A DNA stretch of 64,000 nt from Pyronema omphalodes (taxonomy: Eukaryota > Ascomycota > Pezizomycetes > Pezizales > Pyronemataceae), in NCBI GenBank assembly GCA_024516155.1, contig JAJJXM010000048.1, forward strand, positions 248,001 through 312,000, given 5' to 3'. The notes below the pieces were generated by a model. The model ran no database searches. It was not told where the DNA came from and saw nothing but the letters and a program-made list of their open reading frames with translations. Positions within the stretch are counted from its first letter, which is position 1. Each line of letters begins with the position of its first letter. Below are positions 48,956 through 60,291 of the stretch, piece after piece. The position numbers and the translations under genes are program-made.

Positions 48956-49069
48956 ATCGCCGCTAGTATGCCCCTACTTTTTTACTTCCCTCCCATGCTC
49001 GACATTCTCGATAATAATAACCTCATCATTCGCACCACCATCCGCCGCCCCAGTGTTCCAAAGCGTACT

Positions 49070-50044
49070 CTATTGGAAACGACGTGTCTGAGAAGTCGCC
49101 GAAGATTTACTAATACCTCTTCCCTGGAGGCTCTGATTCTCCTCATGAGGCCGGGGATTCCGGGCGCCGCGTCCAGTAAGCCATCTGGGAACCCGAGGAT
49201 CGGAATTCTCCAATACCGAATTTCCTGCGGAAGACCCAGCTGATTGTTCGACTAAAGGGGGACCTCTTCCAACGGTGTAGGATGAATTCCTCTCGACCGG
49301 CTGTGCCCGGCTCATGTGCGGGGCTGGTGGACAGTCCGGGAGGGTATTATCATCATCCAAGGTTCCTTGTTTCTGTTGGGCCGCCTTAGACGATTCTAAC
49401 TGATTCAATCTTTCTTGTTCACGTCTCCTCGCTCTCCGGTGCAAGATGGTGTCGGACAGGTGTAAAGCCCCAAAACGGCGACGAAGGCAATATCGCGCGA
49501 AATATGGATATCTGTCGAATGGTGGCTCAAGTTCAATAGGACTGAAATCAAAAAACGAATAATCGGTTGCAAATGACTCAGCTGATGGTTCGACTAAAGG
49601 GAGGTATCCTCCAACTTCGAGTCCTGGAACTGAGGTGCGGGATGGTGAAGCACTGTTGACCTGCTCGATTCCGATACTTACACTCGCAAGAGATGCAACT
49701 CCGCCAGTGTTGTACGTAACAGGATAGTTTGCTCGCCAAGATCCTCTGGGTCCATCTGGTGGAGCACGGGAAAAACGCCGTGCAGCATCAAGGGTTGCAT
49801 TGAAATCGCTCGTTGGGTGGTTGGAGGCGGTGGATCCATAGGGAAGTGCGAAATAATTTGCTGCATCTGCGGCCGGGCGAGATCCGTCGACCGGTTGAGT
49901 ATTTCCATCCATTGTCAGTGTGGTACTGGCCGCTCCTGTGTTTCGATCTTGCACTGCGGATCCCGCAGCCGTAGAAGTTGCCAAACCTGATTGCTCTCGT
50001 AGCTGCTCGGCGGAGGGGCGGGATGGGTCATTTACCGGAAACAT
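49070..50044 (-). CDS. Uncharacterised 324-residue protein, duplicated gene copy 1
   Basis: ATG 50044 (MFPVNDPSRP) to TGA 49070. The frame is open 50 codons further upstream but without ATG. The protein is Ser/Pro/Arg-rich, with a Gly/Ala/Thr N-terminal part, a middle block 'YSFFDFSPIELEPPFDRYPY' followed by 'RRRFGALHLSDTILHRRARRREQERL' (basic helix), and an Arg-rich disordered end. The short phrase 'LVEPSAES' recurs as 'LVEQSAGS' about 100 residues later, hinting at an internal repeat. No signal peptide, membrane span or known domain. Conservation of an intact frame in both copies supports coding. It differs from its paralogue (60292-61266) mainly in one short window. Confidence 0.7.
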   Translation of the reverse strand: MFPVNDPSRPSAEQLREQSGLATSTAAGSAVQDRNTGAASTTLTMDGNTQPVDGSRPAADAANYFALPYGSTASNHPTSDFNATLDAARRFSRAPPDGPRGSWRANYPVTYNTGGVASLASVSIGIEQVNSASPSRTSVPGLEVGGYLPLVEPSAESFATDYSFFDFSPIELEPPFDRYPYFARYCLRRRFGALHLSDTILHRRARRREQERLNQLESSKAAQQKQGTLDDDNTLPDCPPAPHMSRAQPVERNSSYTVGRGPPLVEQSAGSSAGNSVLENSDPRVPRWLTGRGARNPRPHEENQSLQGRGISKSSATSQTRRFQ

Positions 50045-50859
50045 TTTGATACAAACCTTCTTATGCGGACAGTTTGTGGAATCAAAAGATTGTAATGTGA
50101 CAAAGGGACATGAGCGGCTTTTATAAAAAGTCGGCCGGTATTGGTTCACGGCAACGATTAGTGAATACAGCAGTCTATACACGTAGTCCGGCAATCGAAT
50201 ATATGACGACAGTTACGGAGTCGGGATTACATGAACCCTGGTGGCAACCGCTATTTCTCCTTCACGTTCTATCGGATTGCGAATTGGCTTCACCAGCTTC
50301 CCGAAAATTCAGCATTTCTTTTGCTGGATGTAAGAAAACTTAATGAATAATCCATCATTTTTTCCCCAGCAATAGCTTTCGCTGTTGGCGATTACAGTTA
50401 CAATACCAGGCCGTGTGCATCACGTGCTTACACCCCATCTAGCTAGTCACGACCTTGAAGCCAAGGTAAAATGGTAGTAGGGTTAAGCCTAAAACGTGGA
50501 GCTTAAGTTGAAACCGCTTTCCCTGGCAGCACGAGAGTTTTACCGTCAGAGAAATAGCAGACGTCATCGGTCATAATTGCGCTACTCGGCCTATGTGCGT
50601 CATTATATGATATCTCACTCATGATTATGACGACCATGAAGCCAGGCTGCCGGGGTAGCAGGGTTAAACCTACATTGTGCAGCTTGTTTTAACCCGAAAT
50701 CTTGTATCCGTTCCAAGTTTCACAGCCAATTTCATACCAGGCCTCCATACTGGCTTGAAGCACCTCCTTACACCCAAACCATGTCATCGCAGTTTCGTCG
50801 CTGACACGCTGAAGTTACCTACATCCGGCTCTATTTTTGCCACGAAACTAATTTCCATG

Positions 50860-52575
50860 TTATTGTGATACAAGAGAGGATGTGGTCTGTTCCGGCCTAC
50901 GGCCGGTCCATTTTGTTGCCTCTACAAATCGAACCGTTGGTACACAACTCCAACTGTTGATAAACTGGTTACTCGTGCCTAAAGATGGTGGCTAGCGCCA
51001 CCATCTTTAGGCACGAACATATAATGTCACGGGTTTCGACTATATATATGATGTGATCTTAAGAATCTGAAACTCGCCTATGATTCCCGCAAGAGCAGCC
51101 TGGGATAAACAATATTCCTAGTGATGCAGTTGATGTTATCCTGTGACAGCAATATTCTGACATGTTTCCTCTGCCTGACTCTTCACGGATATGTGCTGGA
51201 ACACAAAGTTCATTGGGGCAGATTGGAGGATTTGTCGAGTAATTTCACCTCTACATGATATCATGGGTTGTAACTTCAGGACAATAACTCTCGAATTCTT
51301 GACCAGCCACTTCTGTATTGAGAGGTTTCTACACAATCACCAGTTTTTCGGTTTGATTTCAATTTCTTGGGCCTTGCCAAACTCAATATTATGACATATG
51401 GTACAGTTTTGATATATATCGGAGGCTCTAACTTTTACCCCAGGATTTCACTGGGAATCGTCCCAGAGCGTACATGATATCTTGGGCCTGTTGTCACCCT
51501 TATTCCTTATGCTGGTTCTGCTTCTCGTCTGTACATTTGGAGCCCTGTTTGCTCTTTGTCCACTGGCCTCTCTGAACTCGCCTTTCTCATCTCTCCTCAC
51601 CGAACTGTTCTTCCACTTCTCACCTGGCCTGTCTTCAACGCTACCATATTGTCTCTACTCCTTTTCTGCCCTTCTCCCTCTCCGTCTTTTCACTTGTATT
51701 ATTTCTTCTTCAGCTTTTACATCACAGTTCATCTTTCTCACTTTGCCAATCCTTCCGCCATTTATGTACATATGTGTCTGTGTTTCATGTTTTTTAATTT
51801 TTTTTTTTTATTTTTCCCATTGTGCAGCATTAACTTTCATATTGATTCAGAAAGACTTTATGCACATTCAAAGATTCGATCAGTGCTCCTCAGCCTGTTC
51901 TCATTCTTTCCGAGTCATTCTTTGATATCCTCGTGATGCTTCTGAAGCTCAGTCTCAGTAATGGAAAATCCTCCTTGGGAGGCTTCAAAACGTTCTCTGC
52001 TTCCTTCCACTGTTTTTCTGCCTTGAGCCTATTCAAATCCGCTTTATATATCTCCTCACACAGTGTGTCAAGATTCTCCTCAATAAAACCGCAGTTGCTT
52101 AACTTCATCTGTTAGCGTCTCGTCGACTGTATCTGCAGCATGCGGCAAAGGTCACAGGTGTCCGTATATTTTATCCGGCCAACCATTAACAGCTGAATTG
52201 CATCATGGATTATATCAAAGGTGCGAAGTGGTTTGGGATTGGAAAGGCGAATGGGAACCGTGGCCAGGCAGCCAGAAGAGCAGTCTTATATGTTTCCCAT
52301 CGAATCTGTTCCGGTTGCCACGGCTACCGGTTTTACCATCCCGCCATGTATTGCCGAAGTTTTTTTATTGCCGCCCGACAGCCAGAGGAGTTCACGTTTA
52401 AATTAATCTGAAATTACGTCATCACAGCTTTTAATAATAACGCTATACCGTATCAGGTAAATAACTAAAATATACCTGCTTATATAGTAAAAAAGGCGAC
52501 TAAAAACCTCTAAATCACTTTCTGCAGACGCTATTCCATTTCAGGTGCGTACTAAAATATCTGCTTATAGTATTC
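50860..52575. other. Segment unique to copy 1
   Basis: About 1.7 kb with no counterpart in copy 2, whose sequence passes directly from the CTCTATTTT landmark to TTTCTCCCGCTGTG. It holds the perfect hairpin at 50973-51016, a pyrimidine-rich stretch (51480-51930) with two overlapping but unsupported frames, and a second copy of the 'TTGGGCCTGTT' landmark at about 51483. Confidence 0.6.
50973..51016. repeat. Perfect inverted repeat, 20-bp arms, 4-nt loop
   Basis: Arms 50973-50992 and 50997-51016 (starting TCGTGCCTAAAG) are exact reverse complements around TAGC. The arm recurs once at 63441-63464. Confidence 0.95.
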
Positions 52576-53186
52576 TGATACTTACTTTCCGTTATTTCTC
52601 CCGCTGTGGTAAGTTCTGAATAATTAACGGTTTCAATGGTTTAATAACCTGGATAGTATTTTTCTTTCTTCCTCTCTTCATTCCTGATCCACCCACCGAA
52701 ACTCTATACTTAGACATCTTGAATTTTCTTTGAATTCCTTGAACATTCCCAACGTTGAAATTCTGACGTATGTTACAGTATGCATCAATTTCGAGGCTCT
52801 AGCCAGAGTTCTGCGTGGTCCGTCCGGTCCAGACCTGGCTGTGGACTGGACTGGACTGTCACATGCGGTCTCGTCCTGTAGTAGGACCAGGACTGGCCGT
52901 CCTGGAGGCACCATGGACGGGACGGACCGCGGGTGACCGTGGGTGACCACGACTAGCGTCACTACCGGTCACTCGCAACCCGCGGTCTGTTACATATGAG
53001 TCTAGCCGGTATCTACCACAGAGCGCAGATCATTTCTTGGGCCTGTTACCGCCCTTCTTGTTTCTATTCTCATCGTTACATCATACTTAGACAGCAAGGT
53101 GCGGAAAATCATAGATGACAGCTAATGTTAACATTTGCTTTTCCTCAGTCGGTAGTTTTGAATTCCAGAACTGTGAGTCAAAGCTA

Positions 53187-53594
53187 GTTGCCCTCCGAAA
53201 AAAAAACAAAAAAAACAAAAAAAAACAAATAAAAAACAAATAAAAAATAAATAAAAAACAAATAAAAACAAATAAAAACAAATCAAAAACAAAACAAAAA
53301 CAAAACAAAAACAAATCAAAAACAAATCAAAAACAAATCAAAAACAAATCAAAAACAAATCAAAAACAAATCAAAAACAAATAAAAAACAAATAAAAAAC
53401 AAATAAAAAACAAATAAAAAACAAATAAAAAACAAATAAAAAACAAATAAAAAACAAATAAAAAACAAATAAAAAACAAATAAAAAACAAATAAAAAACA
53501 AATCAAAAACAAATAAAAAATAAATAAAAAACAAATAAAAAATAAATAAAAAACAAATAAAAAACAAATAAAAAACAAATAAAAAACAAATAAA
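53187..53594. repeat. 11-bp A-rich satellite, CAAATAAAAAA/CAAATCAAAAA
   Basis: About 400 bases of tandem A-rich units. Minus-strand frames over it (FICFLFVFYLF periodicity of 11 residues) are artefacts of the 11-bp period. Confidence 0.95.
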
Positions 53595-53822
53595 TTTAAC
53601 CCCTCGCAATTTGACATCTGGACGCACCAAACCAAATAAAAAAAATGCAATAATCAAGCCCTGAATAACAAAAGACATTTCCTCCAATGCATCATCAAAA
53701 TAACCCTGCAATACCGTTATCCCGTGATACATTTTCTCAATCTATCTACAATTCCCAATCAGTATCAATAAAGCATCCGAAACCATAAAAGAATCTCAGC
53801 ACCAAGATGAATTTATCTCTTT

Positions 53823-54080
53823 CCAATCCCTCAATCCCTCAATCCCTCAATCCCTCAATCCCTCAATCCCTCAATCCCTCAATCCCTCAATCCCTCAATC
53901 CCTCAATCCCTCAATCCCTCAATCCATCAATCCATCAATCCCTCAATCCCTCAATCCCTCAATCCCTCAATCCCTCAATCCCTCAAATCCCTCAATCCCT
54001 CAATCCCTTAATCCCTCAATCCCTCAATCCATCAATCCCTTAATCCCTCAATCCCTCAATCCCTCAAATCCCTCAAATCT
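53823..54080. repeat. 8-bp satellite, AATCCCTC
   Basis: About 32 units with rare AATCCATC and AATCCCTT variants and two single-base insertions. The matching site in copy 2 holds a poly-C run instead. Confidence 0.95.
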
Positions 54081-54269
54081 CCAATCCCCAGTCCCTAGTC
54101 CGGCAAATAACAAATTCCCAATCCTACATCCTACATCTCCCCTCCCCAAAAAATCCCCCCGCAGCAACCAGATTCCAGAACCAACACTGCATGGGGGTGG
54201 GGGATTACCGCCATATCTCTATCCCGACGATTTTCCATTCCCCAATCAAGACCCTTCCTGCCATTCCCT

Positions 54270-54990
54270 GCTAGGCATGCAGATTCACCAAAGGTACAGT
54301 AGTTCTCGTCTCCCGTGACCTCTGATGTGTTGAAAGTTGAAAAAAATCTGTGTATTCGGCCATATGAACGAAAACGGCTTTTGTTAATTCCTCCATATGC
54401 ACGGATGGTAAATTTCTACCTAGCCTTGGACCTTGGACCTTGGTTCTTAGATATTGGATATTATCGTCCCCCTCACGAGTTACGGCAGCTGGTTGAAACT
54501 TGAGATTTGAGATTTGAGTGGCAGGTTTGAACTGGAACTGGGAGCGAGTGTGGTGGGTGGGTTGGTGGGTGGGTGGGTGTACCGGAAAATTTCTTAACTG
54601 CAGAGCTGCAGACCTGCAGAAAAGTGCTTGGGTAAAGTGGTAAATACACACCCCTAACCAAGGAAGATTCCTCGTCCTCGTACTTGTATTTCATGGGGTT
54701 TGTTCTAGACTTTTAGATAACCGTGGAGTTTTCTTTTGATTCAGTAGCGGGTGGGCGGGTATCGGGAATGTGGGCTGTGGTGTTGATTTGCGATATCGAT
54801 ATTGTCACCGGTGACCTGTGACCTGGTGAGTAGGTAGCAGTGTTGCAACCAGCGTGGGAGATTGATAGTTGTATAACAGTGCAGCTAGTTGTGTTTTCTG
54901 TCGTTGCATAGGAATTGTTTATGCTATTTGGAATGCGTAGTTGTGCTTGATTACATACTGGTGGGCGGTGGATGATCTTATACATGTAGG
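54270..54990. repeat. Degraded third fragment of the duplicated unit
   Basis: Resembles 47140-47690 in the same orientation: 'GTGACCTCTG.TGTGTTG', 'CGGCCATATGAACG', 'GAGTTACGGCAGCTGGTTGA', 'GGAAGATTCCTCGTC', and 'TACTGGTGGGCGGTGGATGA' match in order. It is strongly diverged and lies between the two full copies. Confidence 0.7.
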
Positions 54991-55203
54991 GATGATACGT
55001 TCAGTAAAGTTATAACGTACGTTCCGTCTGTATGTCACGAAAGATCGTTCGTCAAAGCCAGTACTTATCCACAGGTCATAGCCTATAGGCGCGTTAAAGT
55101 AATAATCATGGTGTAAAAATAAAAGTCAAATTTCATCGGTCAATAAAAAGTAATTTCCTCCTCTTTCAGCAGTCAGGGTAAAATTCTATCCACCCTTGAA
55201 ATA

Positions 55204-56860
55204 TTAGGCAGTTGTGTCAAAGCACTGAATCTTCCAGTATCCCGGATCATCTTCAGTAAGAGTTTCATCTGGACAGAGAGTGATGTTTGCCATTTTTCCA
55301 GATAACTTAACCCAGTCCTTCTTTTCTTTGGGTTCGTCATTGAAGAAGATTTGGGGTTCGGATCCTAATCCTTGCCCCCAGATACACATCATAAGTCGCT
55401 GGAGATCCTAGTGTAATGTTATAATCAGAATTTCAGAAATCAAACTTCACCACATGTGACATGATGATGTTGGGTATCCATAGTAATAAAAACTTACCTC
55501 GAACTGTCTAACCTTTTCCCAACGAACATAAGCGTATCGAGCGGCAATGTCGGTACCAGCTAAATTCTCCACCATGACTCGACCTGGTGGCATAGCCTTC
55601 AATGGCTATTTTCATTAGCTCAATATAAACCATCATACCCAAGAATCCAGAAAATCATACCGTTTTTCTACAAAAGGCGCCAAACTCATCCGCAACTTCC
55701 GGTAGAACTGAATCAAAGAGTTCCGTAATCTTGGATCTAACGGAAGACCCCATTGTTGAATGCATTGATGCGACATCGTTTTTTCGCATCTTTAGATTAA
55801 ACTCGGTGGTTTTTGGTGTTATCGTCATGTTGAACTTTAACCATTCGTCTTTGGCTCTAGTTGGCATCCCAAAGCGCTGTTGTGGCTCTAATAGAGCCTT
55901 CGAAGGATCGGTTTGTCTCTCGTTATAAAGACTTGACATGCGTCTAACATTGTTTCTGATATTGGAGAAGAGGTGGGGTCGAATCGCAGTGTTCTTTTTC
56001 TTCTGTTCTTCCTTAGTTGGTTGGAAAGTGTCCTCCATTACCACGGCCTTAGATGTTGTTGCGTCGGTTGGTGGATTTGCGCTGGCTGGTTTTTCATCGG
56101 AATGACTGGATTTTGTCGCCTCTGCAGTTTGTTCTTTTGATAATCCAGACTGTGATGATTTATTCTGGGTATATGATTTCTGATTCAATTGTTGCAGCTG
56201 CTGTACTATTTCTGAAGAATTAACAGTAATATCTCGCTGGTTAACAGGTTCCTTGAGATTATACTGCGGTGAATGCTGCTCGTCTTGTGTAACCTTCATA
56301 ATAGGTGCAAAGTTGTCCCGAAGCATCTCCATCTTGCTTTGAATATTCTTGATATTATCATCCATCCATTTTTCAACACCCTTCTGCGTCTTAATTTCAT
56401 GGACCTTAAGCCACTCATTCAATTCTTCTTGCAGGACTTCATCAATCCCAACAAGATCGGTAGATTTCATCCCGTTATTTAATCTCATATCTTGTAATTT
56501 CTCATTAGCCAACATCAGCTCAATGATAATGACCCGGAATATTTCATCCCGTTTCCAAAGCTTGTCGATTTTCTCTTGTCGGATTCTTTGAGAAACTTCA
56601 TAGATTTCAAACTGCTGTTTATTCTCAGCTATCTCCTTCATTAGCTGATCATTTTTGTCTCGTAGCTGTTTTTCGTTCAAAGCTTTGGCTTGTAAAACTT
56701 GGAAGAGGTTATTGCGGAACTTGGAAAGTTGTTCCAAGACATGCTTATTGATGTCTGATGCAAGTTTCTCAAAGTCTGCCGTAAGTCGCTGCTCGATACC
56801 ATGATAATCGTAGTCGATAGACATTCCGTCTGTGCTTGGACATGCCATCTGGGACATCAT
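55204..56860 (-). CDS. Uncharacterised coiled-coil protein, only in copy 2
   Basis: Three exons: 56860-55661, 55605-55498 and 55407-55204; 503 residues. Junctions are all phase 0 (donors GTATGA, GTAAGT; acceptors AAATAG, CACTAG). Residues about 20-190 form a long Lys/Glu/Gln-rich coiled coil ('LRDKNDQLMKEIAENKQQFE'). A Ser/Thr/Gln-rich linker follows to about 290. The C-terminal 200 residues look globular ('DEWLKFNMTITPKTTEF', 'ENLAGTDIAARYAYVRWEKV', 'LMMCIWGQGLG', 'TEDDPGYWKIQCFD'). No domain recognised. Copy 1 has only about 90 bases at the matching position. Confidence 0.75.
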
Positions 56861-57503
56861 ATTGAAACCGAATGAATTCCGTTGTAGACTTGTAATGGAA
56901 TGATGGCACGCATGAAAAAAGATACAATTAAATATATAGTTTTCGAGTCGATACGGGCTCGAGGCAATAGCCTACAACGGTTCAAGTTTGACAAAGTGTC
57001 AGGCCTTTAAGTTCTATGGAACGTCCAGAGTTATGGGTAACTTGGGACTTGCAGGTTGTAATACGACACATAGAAGCTTCTGATCTAAACCTACACTGTT
57101 TTGAAGCATGGGCCGCCACTTAGTTCCGCTGATATCCCGCATCGCAAAATGAGAAAAGGAAAAAAAGAAAAAGCAAACATTTCTATTAAGGATTTAGTTG
57201 ATCAGGAGCTGATAACCTCCCATCTGTACATAAATGAATGTAATACTTGCCTACTAGAAATGTTACATCGCGAATAATAAAAGCAAAATAAAAACATATG
57301 GTAGCCATGCAGTTGTTAACAAATATAAAAACATAAAGCATAGTAATGATCGTGGTTGTGGTAAATTCACCAGATAAGTATTAAGATTAACTTGCAGTTC
57401 GAATACTGACTTGAAAAGCACTTTGGGACCTCCAAAAATGATTTACACCAGCATACACCTATACAAGAGTATTTGCTTTCGAAATTCTCAAATCCGCAAC
57501 ATC

Positions 57504-57701
57504 ATGATACTCACCCTCGCTGTCGGAATCTTCGCATTGCAAGGTCCTCGCTCTGCTGGGTATGCCCATTTTGTCTGTGCGGAATCCCTTATTATGTCCA
57601 TATCCGGAAATACAAACCCTCTTCTTGATCTTTGCCAGGTGCCAAAGATTGCTGATTTCTGTTCTTCTATGAATGTAGGCTTGTTCCGTGTCATTCCGTA
57701 A
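57504..57701 (+). CDS. Possible small secreted protein, copy 2
   Basis: Counterpart of 46806-47003, 65 codons, intact. Differences from copy 1 are Leu to Pro twice and His to Gln. Same uncertainty about the coding strand. Confidence 0.22.
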   Translation: MILTLAVGIFALQGPRSAGYAHFVCAESLIMSISGNTNPLLDLCQVPKIADFCSSMNVGLFRVIP

Positions 57702-57869
57702 ATACCCGCACCGAGTGGCTCCCCTCTACTGAGCGACGGATCTCCGGTACTTGAGCTGATGGAAGACCTCTTGTTGACTGCATGGGATTGCTAACATGGA
57801 TACCTGTTGTCGTGATATTAAGATTCTCAGGCTGGACCCTGGCATCCATTTCCTCGTAGGCGTGGAGAT

Positions 57870-58474
57870 TAACGATGATGAAACTTGTATTTAGCTCCGG
57901 TGACCTCTGCTTTGTTAAATTTCGTATTCCGCCATATGAACGGCTTGTTGATTTCAATAGGGCCATAGACATTCTCTTTCCCATCACGGGAGCCGGTTGA
58001 GTGGCAACTGGGACGGGTGTATGTAGGTGTTCTTCGGAAAATGTCTCAGCTTCAGAACCCCTACTGGGGCAAACACATATGCCCAGTCGAGGAAGATTTC
58101 TTGTCTTTCATCCGCGATGGGCGAGTTTAGTCAACCATGGAGTCTTCCTTCGATTGGGAAGAGGGAGGATATGAGGAATGTGAGCTGTTTCATATCGTTG
58201 TAATATTTGTCCGACATTACCGATTTGCGACATTGATGGCTTGTGAGTAGGTATCCGCATTTGCCTAAGAGACTGCTGGCTGTACCTCTCTCTGGTTGAG
58301 ACTTTTGTTGTCGGATGGTACATTGCTCAAGTTCTTTGTCATGGCCAGTCGAGCCCGATTCCGTACTGGTGGATGACCTTCATACCGCGGGTAAACGAGA
58401 AACCAATTCCCGCGATGGAAATCCAGGCCTAGAATGAAATTCTCCCGTTTCGATGTAGTTGGATAGAGAATCAT
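57870..58474 (-). pseudogene. Copy-2 counterpart of the two-exon candidate, broken
   Basis: Aligns with 47165-47771. Exon 1 starts at 58474 and meets an in-frame TAG at 58265-58267 where copy 1 has a Lys codon. Exon 2 has a one-base deletion near 57920 that shifts the frame. If the copy-1 model is right, this copy is inactive. Confidence 0.3.
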
Positions 58475-58962
58475 TCCGAAATTGTGTGGCCGTGTTGTTT
58501 ACTCCGAATTTGAAGCATACGAAGAGTAAAGTCCGGAGAAAATGAATGTGAAAATACAAACCATATGGCTCCATCATAGAATCGGTTTTGGATATAGAAC
58601 TATACCAATAACGTTAGAAAGGAAAACCCCGAAGATTTTTGGGAATAGCACCTTCATAAAACAGCATTATTCCACTTTTGCATTCCTCCTTAACCCAGGC
58701 AAGTGTTTCTGCCCGCTTGCTTGCCTGCTTTGCTGTCTGCCGAAATTCGTAGTCCTTGACAATGCCGTTTCGATATATCCGCAAAATTTGAACCGCCGCT
58801 CCAATAACACACCAACCTCTAGAGTCAAGATTATTCCATTGCATCGGTATCTAAAACCTCGTAACCAGTTAAACCCGTCGTGTCGAAATGCAGAACTAGT
58901 TGGTATGGGAAGTAGTACCTTGAAAAGAAACATTGTTAATGCACCACCTATTCCAATGGCCA

Positions 58963-59590
58963 CCATCACCACCATCACCACCCCATCACCACCATCACCA
59001 CCATGACCACCATCACCACCATGACCACCATCACCACCATCACCACCATCACCACCATGACCACCATGACCACCATGACCACCCTCACCACCCTCACCAC
59101 CCTCACCACCATCACCACCCCATCACCACCATCACCACCATGACCACCATCACCACCATCACCACCATCACCACCATGACCACCATGACCACCATGACCA
59201 CCACGACCACCATGACCACCATGACCACCATGACCACCCTCACCACCCTCACCACCCTCACCACCGTCACCACCCTCACCACCCTCATCACCATCACCAC
59301 CATGACCACCATGACCACCATGACCACCATGACCACCATGACCACCACGACCACCATGACCACCATGACCACCATGACCACCCTCACCACCCTCACCACC
59401 CTCACCACCCTCACCACCCTCACCACCCTCACCACCCTCACCACCCTCACCACCCTCACCACCCTCACCACCCTCACCACCCTCACCACCCTCACCACCC
59501 TCACCACCCTCATCACCATCACCACCATCACCACCATCACCACCATCACCACCATCACCACCATCACCACCATCACCACCCGCTCCACCT
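58963..59590. repeat. 9-bp CAC-rich minisatellite, copy 2 (expanded)
   Basis: Same unit family as 48256-48536 but more than twice as long, with internal higher-order duplication (blocks of ATG, CTC and ATC variants repeated) and two one-base insertions (CCCC) that shift the frame. Confidence 0.95.
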
Positions 59591-59639
59591 CACCATTCAA
59601 CGTTCGGTACCATCGTATACCAGACCCAATGTTAATCCC

Positions 59640-60172
59640 ACAAATTAACCAGCCAAAAAACAAAATAAAAAATAAAAAAAAACATTAAAAAAAATATGAA
59701 AAAAAACATTAGAAAAAAATTAAAAAAAACATTAACAAAAACATTAAAAAAAACATTAAAAAAAAACATTAAAAAAACATTAAAAAGAACATTAACAAAA
59801 ACATTAACAAAAACATTAAAAAAAACATTAAAAAAAACATTAAAAAAATATTAAAAAAAATTAAAAAAAAATATCAAAAAAAAACTTTTTCTTTTTTTTT
59901 AAAAAAAAACAACCTTCAAAATGCTGACACGAACAAAACATTAAAAAAAACCAACCTTTAAAATGCTGACACGAACAAAACATTAAAAAAAAACTTTTTT
60001 TTTTTAAAAAAAAACCAACCTTTAAAATGCTGACACGAACAAAACTTTGAAAAAAAACTTTTTTTTTTTTAAAAAAAAACCAACCTTTAAAATGCTGACA
60101 CGAACAAAACATTAAAAAAAAACTTTTTTTTTTTTTTTAAAAAAAACCAACCTTTAAAATGCTGACACGAAC
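59640..60172. repeat. A-rich array with hairpin-forming units, copy 2
   Basis: Longer version of 48548-48955. The ATGCTGACACGAAC motif occurs five times, spaced about 43-67 bp, with A-run/T-run pairs between. Confidence 0.85.
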
Positions 60173-60291
60173 TCCTAATCGCCGCTAGTATGCCCCTACT
60201 TTTTTACTTCCCTCCCATGCTCGACGTTCTCGATAATAATAACCTCATCATTCGCACCACCATCCGCCGCCCCAGTGTTCCAAAGCGTACT

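Larger units (their letters stand above)
46165..54130. repeat. Segmental duplication, copy 1
   Basis: Matches copy 2 (55030-64000) in the same orientation. Left landmark: 'TTCGTCAAAGCCAGTACTT' at about 46199 and 55040. The core from 46397 ('GCATGGGCCGCCACTTAG', second copy 57104) to about 50840 (61,990-62,050) is nearly identical. Beyond it the match continues in blocks broken by insertions to about 54,090 (63,865). Distances between matching points vary because of insertions and repeat-length changes. Confidence 0.9.

Noticed and set aside
51482..51936. Two overlapping plus frames of 126-147 codons with hydrophobic content
   Set aside because: They are different frames of a pyrimidine-rich tract, which encodes Leu/Phe/Ser by composition. 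No motif or splice support.
53349..53732. Minus frames rich in Phe/Leu/Tyr resembling membrane protein
   Set aside because: The 11-bp A-rich satellite generates them in every frame.
53823..54080. CRISPR-like array
   Set aside because: The units are contiguous 8-mers with no spacers, in a eukaryotic context.
58933..59688. Long frame with His runs, and the opposite Val-rich frame
   Set aside because: Repeat artefact of the expanded minisatellite. Frame changes at one-base insertions show no protein constraint.
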